Shown here: piece after piece, positions 10,801 through 23,278 of the stretch | Layout of the letters: each line of letters starts with the position of its first letter | How positions within the stretch are numbered: position 1 is the stretch's first letter | NCBI RefSeq assembly: GCF_963576545.1 | Contig: NW_026870578.1 | Coordinates: forward strand, 124,001-188,000 | Length of the DNA stretch: 64,000 bases | Direction of reading: 5' to 3' | From: Limanda limanda | Lineage: Eukaryota; Chordata; Actinopteri; Pleuronectiformes; Pleuronectidae | Notes under the pieces: generated by a model | Seen by the model: the letters and a program-made list of their open reading frames with translations, nothing else | What the model was told of the DNA's origin: nothing | The model's database searches: none | Translations under genes and position numbers: made by a program

Positions 10801-11397
10801 TTTCGTCGGTCGACCTCTTCCGAAGGTCGTACAAGCTCGGGGATGGTACCAATCGATCCGCAGGACCCAAATTAGTCCAGATGCAACCACTTTCCAAGTC
10901 TCTCCGACCTTCACAAAAAAAGTTATTCAAGAATATCTCTTTCTCCTATGTGCTTTCATCCCTAACCCTAACCCTAACCCTTCCGAAAGTCGGAGAAGCT
11001 CAAGGATGGTACCGATCGATGCGCGCTACCCCATTTAGTGGGGGTAGAGCCTACTTGCAAGTCTCTCCGACCTTCACAAAAAACGTTATTCAAGAATATC
11101 TCTTTCTCCTATGTGCTTTCATCCCTAACCCTAACCCTAACCCTTCCGAAAGTCGGAGAAGCTCAAGGATGGTACCGATCGATGCGCGCTACCCCATTTA
11201 GTGGGGGTAGAGCCTACTTGCAAGTCTCTCCGACCTTCACAAAAAAAGTTATTCAAGAATATCTCCTCAGATTTGGGGGAATTTCGTCGGTCGACCTCTT
11301 CCGAAGGTCGTACAAGCTCGGGGATGGTACCAATCGATCTGCAGGACCCAAATTAGTCCAGATGCAACCACTTTCCAAGTCTCTCCGACCTTCACAA
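7869..11397. repeat. 3529-bp higher-order repeat, copy 1 (22 monomers: 15 A + 7 B)
   Basis: B units start at 8032, 8675, 9482, 9963, 10281, 10762 and 11243. Markers shared with copy 2 at a 3529-bp offset are: a 162-bp A unit with CTCCAAGTGC at 8216, CAACTAC in the B at 8675, a CTGATC stop variant near 9087, AAGTCGCTCC near 9463, AGTCAGAGAAG near 10191, TTTCGAAGG in the B at 10281 and AGAACCTAC near 10566. The agreement of many independent variants makes common descent of the whole block clear. Confidence 0.93.
8187..8348 (+). repeat. 162-bp A monomer with 1-bp deletion
   Basis: CTCCTATGTGC is replaced by CTCCAAGTGC around 8214-8222, a one-base deletion plus substitution just upstream of the telomeric block. 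The identical change at 11716-11877 is the 3529-bp partner. The deletion breaks the open reading frame that normally runs through this monomer, with no sign of compensation. Confidence 0.9.
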
Positions 11398-14300
11398 AAA
11401 ACGTTATTCAAGAATATCTCTTTCTCCTATGTGCTTTCATCCCTAACCCTAACCCTAACCCTTCCGAAAGTCGGAGAAGCTCAAGGATGGTACCGATCGA
11501 TGCGCGCTACCCCATTTAGTGGGGGTAGAGCCTACTTGCAAGTCTCTCCGACCTTCACAAAAAAAGTTATTCAAGAATATCTCCTCAGATTTGGGGGAAT
11601 TTCGTCGGTCGACCTCTTCCGAAGGTCGTACAAGCTCGGGGATGGTACCAATCGATCTGCAGGACCCAAATTAGTCCAGATGCAACCACTTTCCAAGTCT
11701 CTCCGACCTTCACAAAAAAAGTTATTCAAGAATATCTCTTTCTCCAAGTGCTTTCATCCCTAACCCTAACCCTAACCCTTCCGAAAGTCGGAGAAGCTCA
11801 AGGATGGTACCGATCGATGCGCGCTACCCCATTTAGTGGGGGTAGAGCCTACTTGCAAGTCTCTCCGACCTTCACAAAAAAAGTTATTCAAGAATATCTC
11901 TTTCTCCTATGTGCTTTCATCCCTAACCCTAACCCTAACCCTTCCGAAAGTCGGAGAAGCTCAAGGATGGTACCGATCGATGCGCGCTACCCCATTTAGT
12001 GGGGGTAGAGCCTACTTGCAAGTCTCTCCGACCTTCACAAAAAAAGTTATTCAAGAATATCTCTTTCTCCTATGTGCTTTCATCCCTAACCCTAACCCTA
12101 ACCCTTCCGAAAGTCGGAGAAGCTCAAGGATGGTACCGATCGATGCGCGCAACCCCATTTAGTGGGGGTAGAGCCTACTTGCAAGTCTCTCCGACCTTCA
12201 CAAAAAAAGTTATTCAAGAATATCTCCTCAGATTTGGGGGAATTTCGTCGGTCGACCTCTTCCGAAGGTCGTACAAGCTCGGGGATGGTACCAATCGATC
12301 CGCAGGACCCAAATTAGTCCAGATGCAACTACTTTCCAAGTCTCTCCGACCTTCACAAAAAAAGTTATTCAAGAATATCTCTTTCTCCTATGTGCTTTCA
12401 TCCCTAACCCTAACCCTAACCCTTCCGAAAGTCGGAGAAGCTCAAGGATGGTACCGATCGATGCGCGCTACCCCATTTAGTGGGGGTAGAGCCTACTTGC
12501 AAGTCTCTCCGACCTTCACAAAAAAAGTTATTCAAGAATATCTCTTTCTCCTATGTGCTTTCATCCCTAACCCTAACCCTAACCCTTCCGAAAGTCGGAG
12601 AAGCTCAAGGATGGTACTGATCGATGCGCGCTACCCCATTTAGTGGGGGTAGAGCCTACTTGCAAGTCTCTCCGACCTTCACAAAAAAAGTTATTCAAGA
12701 ATATCTCTTTCTCCTATGTGCTTTCATCCCTAACCCTAACCCTAACCCTTCCGAAAGTCGGAGAAGCTCAAGGATGGTACCGATCGATGCGCGCTACCCC
12801 ATTTAGTGGGGGTAAAGCCTACTTGCAAGTCTCTCCGACCTTCACAAAAAAAGTTATTCAAGAATATCTCTTTCTCCTATGTGCTTTCATCCCTAACCCT
12901 AACCCTAACCCTTCCGAAAGTCGGAGAAGCTCAAGGATGGTACCGATCGATGCGCGCTACCCCATTTAGTGGGGGTAGAGCCTACTTGCAAGTCGCTCCG
13001 ACCTTCACAAAAAAAGTTATTCAAGAATATCTCCTCAGATTTGGGGGAATTTCGTCGGTCGACCTCTTCCGAAGGTCGTACAAGCTCGGGGATGGTACCA
13101 ATCGATCCGCAGGACCCAAATTAGTCCAGATGCAACCACTTTCCAAGTCTCTCCGACCTTCACAAAAAAAGTTATTCAAGAATATCTCTTTCTCCTATGT
13201 GCTTTCATCCCTAACCCTAACCCTAACCCTTCCGAAAGTCGGAGAAGCTCAAGGATGGTACTGATCGATGCGCGCTACCCCATTTAGTGGGGGTAGAGCC
13301 TACTTGCAAGTCTCTCCGACCTTCACAAAAAAAGTTATTCAAGAATATCTCTTTCTCCTATGTGCTTTCATCCCTAACCCTAACCCTAACCCTTCCGAAA
13401 GTCGGAGAAGCTCAAGGATGGTACCGATCGATGCGCGCTACCCCATTTAGTGGGGGTAGAGCCTACTTGCAAGTCTCTCCGACCTTCACAAAAAAAGTTA
13501 TTCAAGAATATCTCCTCAGATTTGGGGGAATTTCGTCGGTCGACCTCTTCCGAAGGTCGTACAAGCTCGGGGATGGTACCAATCGATCTGCAGGACCCAA
13601 ATTAGTCCAGATGCAACCACTTTCCAAGTCTCTCCGACCTTCACAAAAAAAGTTATTCAAGAATATCTCTTTCTCCTATGTGCTTTCATCCCTAACCCTA
13701 ACCCTAACCCTTCCGAAAGTCAGAGAAGCTCAAGGATGGTACCGATCGATGCGCGCTACCCCATTTAGTGGGGGTAGAGCCTACTTGCAAGTCTCTCCGA
13801 CCTTCACAAAAAAAGTTATTCAAGAATATCTCCTCAGATTTGGGGGAATTTCGTCGGTCGACCTCTTTCGAAGGTCGTACAAGCTCGGGGATGGTACCAA
13901 TCGATCCGCAGGACCCAAATTAGTCCAGATGCAACCACTTTTCAAGTCTCTCCGACCTTCACAAAAAAAGTTATTCAAGAATATCTCTTTCTCCTATGTG
14001 CTTTCATCCCTAACCCTAACCCTAACCCTTCCGAAAGTCGGAGAAGCTCAAGGATGGTACCGATCGATGCGCGCTACCCCATTTAGTGGGGGTAGAACCT
14101 ACTTGCAAGTCTCTCCGACCTTCACAAAAAACGTTATTCAAGAATATCTCTTTCTCCTATGTGCTTTCATCCCTAACCCTAACCCTAACCCTTCCGAAAG
14201 TCGGAGAAGCTCAAGGATGGTACCGATCGATGCGCGCTACCCCATTTAGTGGGGGTAGAGCCTACTTGCAAGTCTCTCCGACCTTCACAAAAAAAGTTAT

Positions 14301-14926
14301 TCAAGAATATCTCCTCAGATTTGGGGGAATTTCGTCGGTCGACCTCTTCCGAAGGTCGTACAAGCTCGGGGATGGTACCAATCGATCCGCAGGACCCAAA
14401 TTAGTCCAGATGCAACCACTTTCCAAGTCTCTCCGACCTTCACAAAAAAAGTTATTCAAGAATATCTCTTTCTCCTATGTGCTTTCATCCCTAACCCTAA
14501 CCCTAACCCTTCCGAAAGTCGGAGAAGCTCAAGGATGGTACCGATCGATGCGCGCTACCCCATTTAGTGGGGGTAGAGCCTACTTGCAAGTCTCTCCGAC
14601 CTTCACAAAAAACGTTATTCAAGAATATCTCTTTCTCCTATGTGCTTTCATCCCTAACCCTAACCCTAACCCTTCCGAAAGTCGGAGAAGCTCAAGGATG
14701 GTACCGATCGATGCGCGCTACCCCATTTAGTGGGGGTAGAGCCTACTTGCAAGTCTCTCCGACCTTCACAAAAAAAGTTATTCAAGAATATCTCCTCAGA
14801 TTTGGGGGAATTTCGTCGGTCGACCTCTTCCGAAGGTCGTACAAGCTCGGGGATGGTACCAATCGATCTGCAGGACCCAAATTAGTCCAGATGCAACCAC
14901 TTTCCAAGTCTCTCCGACCTTCACAA
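11398..14926. repeat. 3529-bp higher-order repeat, copy 2
   Basis: B units start at 11561, 12204, 13011, 13492, 13810, 14291 and 14772, each 3529 bp after its partner in copy 1. Small differences separate the copies: GGGTAAAGCC near 12813 in copy 2 only, CAAATTTGTCC near 10070 in copy 1 only, and CCAAAAG near 8578 versus CCGAAAG near 12107. Confidence 0.93.
11716..11877 (+). repeat. 162-bp A monomer with 1-bp deletion (3529-bp partner copy)
   Basis: Same CTCCAAGTGC change as the unit at 8187, here around 11743-11752. It shows that the deletion predates the 3529-bp duplication. Confidence 0.9.
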
Positions 14927-17900
14927 AAAAAGTTATTCAAGAATATCTCTTTCTCCTATGTGCTTTCATCCCTAACCCTAACCCTAACCCTTCCGAAAGT
15001 CGGAGAAGCTCAAGGATGGTACCGATCGATGCGCGCTACCCCATTTAGTGGGGGTAGAGCCTACTTGCAAGTCTCTCCGACCTTCACAAAAAAAGTTATT
15101 CAAGAATATCTCTTTCTCCTATGTGCTTTCATCCCTAACCCTAACCCTAACCCTTCCGAAAGTCGGAGAAGCTCAAGGATGGTACCGATCGATGCGCGCT
15201 ACCCCATTTAGTGGGGGTAGAGCCTACTTGCAAGTCTCTCCGACCTTCACAAAAAAAGTTATTCAAGAATATCTCTTTCTCCTATGTGCTTTCATCCCTA
15301 ACCCTAACCCTAACCCTTCCGAAAGTCGGAGAAGCTCAAGGATGGTACCGATCGATGCGCGCAACCCCATTTAGTGGGGGTAGAGCCTACTTGCAAGTCT
15401 CTCCGACCTTCACAAAAAAAGTTATTCAAGAATATCTCCTCAGATTTGGGGGAATTTCGTCGGTCGACCTCTTCCGAAGGTCGTACAAGCTCGGGGATGG
15501 TACCAATCGATCCGCAGGACCCAAATTAGTCCAGATGCAACTACTTTCCAAGTCTCTCCGACCTTCACAAAAAAAGTTATTCAAGAATATCTCTTTCTCC
15601 TATGTGCTTTCATCCCTAACCCTAACCCTAACCCTTCCGAAAGTCGGAGAAGCTCAAGGATGGTACCGATCGATGCGCGCTACCCCATTTAGTGGGGGTA
15701 GAGCCTACTTGCAAGTCTCTCCGACCTTCACAAAAAAAGTTATTCAAGAATATCTCTTTCTCCTATGTGCTTTCATCCCTAACCCTAACCCTAACCCTTC
15801 CGAAAGTCGGAGAAGCTCAAGGATGGTACTGATCGATGCGCGCTACCCCATTTAGTGGGGGTAGAGCCTACTTGCAAGTCTCTCCGACCTTCACAAAAAA
15901 AGTTATTCAAGAATATCTCTTTCTCCTATGTGCTTTCATCCCTAACCCTAACCCTAACCCTTCCGAAAGTCGGAGAAGCTCAAGGATGGTACCGATCGAT
16001 GCGCGCTACCCCATTTAGTGGGGGTAGAGCCTACTTGCAAGTCTCTCCGACCTTCACAAAAAAAGTTATTCAAGAATATCTCCTCAGATTTGGGGGAATT
16101 TCGTCGGTCGACCTCTTCCGAAGGTCGTACAAGCTCGGGGATGGTACCAATCGATCTGCAGGACCCAAATTAGTCCAGATGCAACCACTTTCCAAGTCTC
16201 TCCGACCTTCACAAAAAAAGTTATTCAAGAATATCTCTTTCTCCTATGTGCTTTCATCCCTAACCCTAACCCTAACCCTTCCGAAAGTCGGAGAAGCTCA
16301 AGGATGGTACCGATCGATGCGCGCTACCCCATTTAGTGGGGGTAGAGCCTACTTGCAAGTCTCTCCGACCTTCACAAAAAAAGTTATTCAAGAATATCTC
16401 TTTCTCCTATGTGCTTTCATCCCTAACCCTAACCCTAACCCTTCCGAAAGTCAGAGAAGCTCAAGGATGGTACCGATCGATGCGCGCTACCCCATTTAGT
16501 GGGGGTAGAGCCTACTTGCAAGTCTCTCCGACCTTCACAAAAAAAGTTATTCAAGAATATCTCCTCAGATTTGGGGGAATTTCGTCGGTCGACCTCTTCC
16601 GAAGGTCGTACAAGCTCGGGGATGGTACCAATCGATCCGCAGGACCCAAATTAGTCCAGATGCAACCACTTTTCAAGTCTCTCCGACCTTCACAAAAAAA
16701 GTTATTCAAGAATATCTCTTTCTCCTATGTGCTTTCATCCCTAACCCTAACCCTAACCCTTCCGAAAGTCGGAGAAGCTCAAGGATGGTACCGATCGATG
16801 CGCGCTACCCCATTTAGTGGGGGTAGAACCTACTTGCAAGTCTCTCCGACCTTCACAAAAAACGTTATTCAAGAATATCTCTTTCTCCTATGTGCTTTCA
16901 TCCCTAACCCTAACCCTAACCCTTCCGAAAGTCGGAGAAGCTCAAGGATGGTACCGATCGATGCGCGCTACCCCATTTAGTGGGGGTAGAGCCTACTTGC
17001 AAGTCTCTCCGACCTTCACAAAAAAAGTTATTCAAGAATATCTCCTCAGATTTGGGGGAATTTCGTCGGTCGACCTCTTCCGAAGGTCGTACAAGCTCGG
17101 GGATGGTACCAATCGATCCGCAGGACCCAAATTAGTCCAGATGCAACCACTTTCCAAGTCTCTCCGACCTTCACAAAAAAAGTTATTCAAGAATATCTCT
17201 TTCTCCTATGTGCTTTCATCCCTAACCCTAACCCTAACCCTTCCGAAAGTCGGAGAAGCTCAAGGATGGTACCGATCGATGCGCGCTACCCCATTTAGTG
17301 GGGGTAGAGCCTACTTGCAAGTCTCTCCGACCTTCACAAAAAACGTTATTCAAGAATATCTCTTTCTCCTATGTGCTTTCATCCCTAACCCTAACCCTAA
17401 CCCTTCCGAAAGTCGGAGAAGCTCAAAGATGGTACCGATCGATGCGCGCTACCCCATTTAGTGGGGGTAGAGCCTACTTGCAAGTCTCTCCGACCTTCAC
17501 AAAAAAAGTTATTCAAGAATATCTCCTCAGATTTGGGGGAATTTCGTCGGTCGACCTCTTCCGAAGGTCGTACAAGCTCGGGGATGGTACCAATCGATCT
17601 GCAGGACCCAAATTAGTCCAGATGCAACCACTTTCCAAGTCTCTCCGACCTTCACAAAAAAAGTTATTCAAGAATATCTCTTTCTCCTATGTGCTTTCAT
17701 CCCTAACCCTAACCCTAACCCTTCCGAAAGTCGGAGAAGCTCAAGGATGGTACCGATCGATGCGCGCTACCCCATTTAGTGGGGGTAGAGCCTACTTGCA
17801 AGTCTCTCCGACCTTCACAAAAAAAGTTATTCAAGAATATCTCTTTCTCCTATGTGCTTTCATCCCTAACCCTAACCCTAACCCTTCCGAAAGTCGGAGA

Positions 17901-18146
17901 AGCTCAAGGATGGTACCGATCGATGCGCGCTACCCCATTTAGTGGGGGTAGAGCCTACTTGCAAGTCTCTCCGACCTTCACAAAAAAAGTTATTCAAGAA
18001 TATCTCTTTCTCCTATGTGCTTTCATCCCTAACCCTAACCCTAACCCTTCCGAAAGTCGGAGAAGCTCAAGGATGGTACCGATCGATGCGCGCAACCCCA
18101 TTTAGTGGGGGTAGAGCCTACTTGCAAGTCTCTCCGACCTTCACAA
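14927..18146. repeat. Third, rearranged copy of the 3.5-kb higher-order repeat
   Basis: From about 15.05 to 15.9 kb this matches copy 2 at an offset of 3212 bp (the CAACTAC-bearing B at 15416 and the CTGATC variant near 15829). From about 16.5 to 17.8 kb the offset is 2731 bp (AGTCAGAGAAG near 16451, AGAACCTAC near 16826, AAAAAACGTT near 16858 and 17339). The change in offset means monomers were lost in between, as expected after unequal exchange inside the repeat. B starts: 15416, 16060, 16541, 17022, 17503. Confidence 0.85.
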
Positions 18147-19271
18147 AAAAAGTTATTCAAGAATATCTCCTCAGATTTGGGGGAATTTCGTCGGTCGACC
18201 TCTTCCGAAGGTCGTACAAGCTCGGGGATGGTACCAATCGATCTGCAGGACCCAAATTAGTCCAGATGCAACCACTTTCCAAGTCTCTCCGACCTTCACA
18301 AAAAAAGTTATTCAAGAATATCTCTTTCTCCTATGTGCTTTCATCCCTAACCCTAACCCTAACCCTTCCGAAAGTCGGAGAAGCTCAAGGATGGTACCGA
18401 TCGATGCGCGCTACCCCATTTAGTGGGGGTAGAGCCTACTTGCAAGTCTCTCCGACCTTCACAAAAAAAGTTATTCAAGAATATCTCTTTCTCCTATGTG
18501 CTTTCATCCCTAACCCTAACCCTAACCCTTCCGAAAGTCGGAGAAGCTCAAGGATGGTACCGATCGATGCGCGCTACCCCATTTAGTGGGGGTAGAGCCT
18601 ACTTGCAAGTCTCTCCGACCTTCACAAAAAAAGTTATTCAAGAATATCTCTTTCTCCTATGTGCTTTCATCCCTAACCCTAACCCTAACCCTTCCGAAAG
18701 TCGGAGAAGCTCAAGGATGGTACCGATCGATGCGCGCAACCCCATTTAGTGGGGGTAGAGCCTACTTGCAAGTCTCTCCGACCTTCACAAAAAAAGTTAT
18801 TCAAGAATATCTCCTCAGATTTGGGGGAATTTCGTCGGTCGACCTCTTCCGAAGGTCGTACAAGCTCGGGGATGGTACCAATCGATCCGCAGGACCCAAA
18901 TTAGTCCAGATGCAACTACTTTCCAAGTCTCTCCGACCTTCACAAAAAAAGTTATTCAAGAATATCTCTTTCTCCTATGTGCTTTCATCCCTAACCCTAA
19001 CCCTAACCCTTCCGAAAGTCGGAGAAGCTCAAGGATGGTACCGATCGATGCGCGCTACCCCATTTAGTGGGGGTAGAGCCTACTTGCAAGTCTCTCCGAC
19101 CTTCACAAAAAAAGTTATTCAAGAATATCTCTTTCTCCTATGTGCTTTCATCCCTAACCCTAACCCTAACCCTTCCGAAAGTCGGAGAAGCTCAAGGATG
19201 GTACCGATCGATGCGCGCAACCCCATTTAGTGGGGGTAGAGCCTACTTGCAAGTCTCTCCGACCTTCACAA

Positions 19272-19426
19272 AAAAAGTTATTCAAGAATATCTCCTCAGA
19301 TTTGGGGGAATTTCGTCGGTCGACCTCTTCCGAAGGTCGTACAAGCTCAAGGATGGTACCAATCGATCCGCAGGACCCAAATTAGTCCAGATGCAACCAC
19401 TTTCCAAGTCTCTCCGACCTTCACAA
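19272..19426 (+). repeat. B monomer with A-like bases (possible gene conversion)
   Basis: The B consensus GCTCGGGGATGG reads GCTCAAGGATGG here (around 19346-19357), exactly the A state at two adjacent diagnostic positions, while the rest of the unit is B. The B at 27125 has only the second of these changes (GCTCGAGG). A short conversion tract from A to B is one reading; two independent G to A changes, one at a CpG, is the other. Confidence 0.6.
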
Positions 19427-21195
19427 AAAAAGTTATTCAAGAATATCTCTTTCTCCTATGTGCTTTCATCCCTAACCCTAACCCTAACCCTTCCGAAAGT
19501 CGGAGAAGCTCAAGGATGGTACCGATCGATGCGCGCTACCCCATTTAGTGGGGGTAGAGCCTACTTGCAAGTCTCTCCGACCTTCACAAAAAAAGTTATT
19601 CAAGAATATCTCTTTCTCCTATGTGCTTTCATCCCTAACCCTAACCCTAACCCTTCCGAAAGTCGGAGAAGCTCAAAGATGGTACCGATCGATGCGCGCT
19701 ACCCCATTTAGTGGGGGTAGAGCCTACTTGCAAGTCTCTCCGACCTTCACAAAAAAAGTTATTCAAGAATATCTCCTCAGATTTGGGGGAATTTCGTCGG
19801 TCGACCTCTTCCGAAGGTCGTACAAGCTCGGGGATGGTACCAATCGATCCGCAGGACCCAAATTAGTCCAGATGCAACCACTTTCCAAGTCTCTCCGACC
19901 TTCACAAAAAAAGTTATTCAAGAATATCTCTTTCTCCTATGTGCTTTCATCCCTAACCCTAACCCTAACCCTTCCGAAAGTCGGAGAAGCTCAAGGATGG
20001 TACCGATCGATGCGCGCTACCCCATTTAGTGGGGGTAGAGCCTACTTGCAAGTCTCTCCGACCTTCACAAAAAACGTTATTCAAGAATATCTCTTTCTCC
20101 TATGTGCTTTCATCCCTAACCCTAACCCTAACCCTTCCGAAAGTCGGAGAAGCTCAAGGATGGTACCGATCGATGCGCGCTACCCCATTTAGTGGGGGTA
20201 GAGCCTACTTGCAAGTCTCTCCGACCTTCACAAAAAAAGTTATTCAAGAATATCTCCTCAGATTTGGGGGAATTTCGTCGGTCGACCTCTTCCGAAGGTC
20301 GTACAAGCTCGGGGATGGTACCAATCGATCCGCAGGACCCAAATTAGTCCAGATGCAACCACTTTCCAAGTCTCTCCGACCTTCACAAAAAAAGTTATTC
20401 AAGAATATCTCTTTCTCCTATGTGCTTTCATCCCTAACCCTAACCCTAACCCTTCCGAAAGTCGGAGAAGCTCAAGGATGGTACCGATCGATGCGCGCTA
20501 CCCCATTTAGTGGGGGTAGAGCCTACTTGCAAGTCTCTCCGACCTTCACAAAAAACGTTATTCAAGAATATCTCTTTCTCCTATGTGCTTTCATCCCTAA
20601 CCCTAACCCTAACCCTTCCGAAAGTCGGAGAAGCTCAAGGATGGTACCGATCGATGCGCGCTACCCCATTTAGTGGGGGTAGAGCCTACTTGCAAGTCTC
20701 TCCGACCTTCACAAAAAAAGTTATTCAAGAATATCTCCTCAGATTTGGGGGAATTTCGTCGGTCGACCTCTTCCGAAGGTCGTACAAGCTCGGGGATGGT
20801 ACCAATCGATCTGCAGGACCCAAATTAGTCCAGATGCAACCACTTTCCAAGTCTCTCCGACCTTCACAAAAAAAGTTATTCAAGAATATCTCTTTCTCCT
20901 ATGTGCTTTCATCCCTAACCCTAACCCTAACCCTTCCGAAAGTCGGAGAAGCTCAAAGATGGTACCGATCGATGCGCGCTACCCCATTTAGTGGGGGTAG
21001 AGCCTACTTGCAAGTCTCTCCGACCTTCACAAAAAAAGTTATTCAAGAATATCTCTTTCTCCTATGTGCTTTCATCCCTAACCCTAACCCTAACCCTTCC
21101 GAAAGTCGGAGAAGCTCAAGGATGGTACCGATCGATGCGCGCTACCCCATTTAGTGGGGGTAGAGCCTACTTGCAAGTCTCTCCGACCTTCACAA

Positions 21196-21352
21196 AAAAA
21201 GTTATTCAAGAATATCTCTTTCTCCTATGTGCTTTCATCCCTAACCCTAACCCTTCCGAAAGTCGGAGAAGCTCAAGGATGGTACCGATCGATGCGCGCA
21301 ACCCCATTTAGTGGGGGTAGAGCCTACTTGCAAGTCTCTCCGACCTTCACAA
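21196..21352 (+). repeat. 157-bp A monomer lacking one CCCTAA (one of 15)
   Basis: The telomeric block at 21239-21253 is (CCCTAA)2CCC. The other 14 units with the same loss start at 22633, 24396, 24553, 25036, 27761, 31937, 35143, 41072, 42028, 42348, 48277, 49233, 53723 and 58690. Loss is always exactly one hexamer and flanking bases are untouched, as expected from slippage or unequal exchange within the block. Several are copies of one event through the 7205-bp and 5929-bp duplications. No such unit occurs left of 21 kb. Confidence 0.93.
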
Positions 21353-22469
21353 AAAAAGTTATTCAAGAATATCTCCTCAGATTTGGGGGAATTTCGTCGG
21401 TCGACCTCTTCCGAAGGTCGTACAAGCTCGGGGATGGTACCAATCGATCCGCAGGACCCAAATTAGTCCAGATGCAACTACTTTCCAAGTCTCTCCGACC
21501 TTCACAAAAAAAGTTATTCAAGAATATCTCTTTCTCCTATGTGCTTTCATCCCTAACCCTAACCCTAACCCTTCCGAAAGTCGGAGAAGCTCAAGGATGG
21601 TACCGATCGATGCGCGCTACCCCATTTAGTGGGGGTAGAGCCTACTTGCAAGTCTCTCCGACCTTCACAAAAAAAGTTATTCAAGAATATCTCTTTCTCC
21701 TATGTGCTTTCATCCCTAACCCTAACCCTAACCCTTCCGAAAGTCGGAGAAGCTCAAGGATGGTACCGATCGATGCGCGCAACCCCATTTAGTGGGGGTA
21801 GAGCCTACTTGCAAGTCTCTCCGACCTTCACAAAAAAAGTTATTCAAGAATATCTCCTCAGATTTGGGGGAATTTCGTCGGTCGACCTCTTCCGAAGGTC
21901 GTACAAGCTCGGGGATGGTACCAATCGATCCGCAGGACCCAAATTAGTCCAGATGCAACCACTTTCCAAGTCTCTCCGACCTTCACAAAAAAAGTTATTC
22001 AAGAATATCTCTTTCTCCTATGTGCTTTCATCCCTAACCCTAACCCTAACCCTTCCGAAAGTCGGAGAAGCTCAAGGATGGTACCGATCGATGCGCGCTA
22101 CCCCATTTAGTGGGGGTAGAGCCTACTTGCAAGTCTCTCCGACCTTCACAAAAAAAGTTATTCAAGAATATCTCTTTCTCCTATGTGCTTTCATCCCTAA
22201 CCCTAACCCTAACCCTTCCGAAAGTCGGAGAAGCTCAAAGATGGTACCGATCGATGCGCGCTACCCCATTTAGTGGGGGTAGAGCCTACTTGCAAGTCTC
22301 TCCGACCTTCACAAAAAAAGTTATTCAAGAATATCTCCTCAGATTTGGGGGAATTTCGTCGGTCGACCTCTTCCGAAGGTCGTACAAGCTCGGGGATGGT
22401 ACCAATCGATCCGCAGGACCCAAATTAGTCCAGATGCAACCACTTTCCAAGTCTCTCCGACCTTCACAA

Positions 22470-23278
22470 AAAAAGTTATTCAAGAATATCTCTTTCTCCT
22501 ATGTGCTTTCATCCCTAACCCTAACCCTAACCCTTCCGAAAGTCGGAGAAGCTCAAGGATGGTACCGATCGATGCGCGCTACCCCATTTAGTGGGGGTAG
22601 AGCCTACTTGCAAGTCTCTCCGACCTTCACAAAAAAAGTTATTCAAGAATATCTCTTTCTCCTATGTGCTTTCATCCCTAACCCTAACCCTTCCGAAAGT
22701 CGGAGAAGCTCAAGGATGGTACCGATCGATGCGCGCTACCCCATTTAGTGGGGGTAGAGCCTACTTGCAAGTCTCTCCGACCTTCACAAAAAAAGTTATT
22801 CAAGAATATCTCTTTCTCCTATGTGCTTTCATCCCTAACCCTAACCCTAACCCTTCCGAAAGTCGGAGAAGCTCAAGGATGGTACCGATCGATGCGCGTT
22901 ACCCCATTTAGTGGGGGTAGAGCCTACTTGCAAGTCTTTCCGACCTTCACAAAAAAAGTTATTCAAGAATATCTCTTTCTCCTATGTGCTTTCATCCCTA
23001 ACCCTAACCCTAACCCTTCCAAAAGTCGGAGAAGCTCAAGGATGGTACCGATCGATGCGCGCTACCCCATTTAGTGGGGGTAGAGCCTACATGCAAGTCT
23101 CTCCGACCTTCACAAAAAAAGTTATTCAAGAATATCTCTTTCTCCTATGTGCTTTCATCCCTAACCCTAACCCTAACCCTTCCGAAAGTCGGAGAAGCTC
23201 AAGGATGGTACCGATCGATGCGCGCTACCCCATTTAGTGGGGGTAGAGCCTACTTGCAAGTCTCTCCGACCTTCACAA
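22470..23278. repeat. Five-A cluster, copy 1
   Basis: Five consecutive A units (starts 22470, 22633, 22790, 22953, 23116) between B units at 22315 and 23279. The one at 22633 is 157 bp. Linked markers are GCGCGTTACCCC near 22896, CAAGTCTTTCC near 22931, CCAAAAGTCGG near 23019 and CTACATGCAAG near 23087. The same set defines copies at 24396-25192 and 28236-29050. Confidence 0.9.

Larger units (their letters stand above)
18147..22469. repeat. Mixed A-A-B / A-A-A-B stretch
   Basis: B starts: 18147, 18791, 19272, 19753, 20234, 20715, 21353, 21834 and 22315. Spacings are mostly 481 bp, with 644 and 638 bp interspersed. The CTCAAAGATGG variant in A recurs here (near 17426, 19676, 20954, 22237), a family marker that also appears at 24164, 26720, 28003, 49956 and 50927. 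From about 20.9 kb the pattern is repeated some 5.77 kb further right (to about 30 kb) with scattered differences. Confidence 0.88.
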
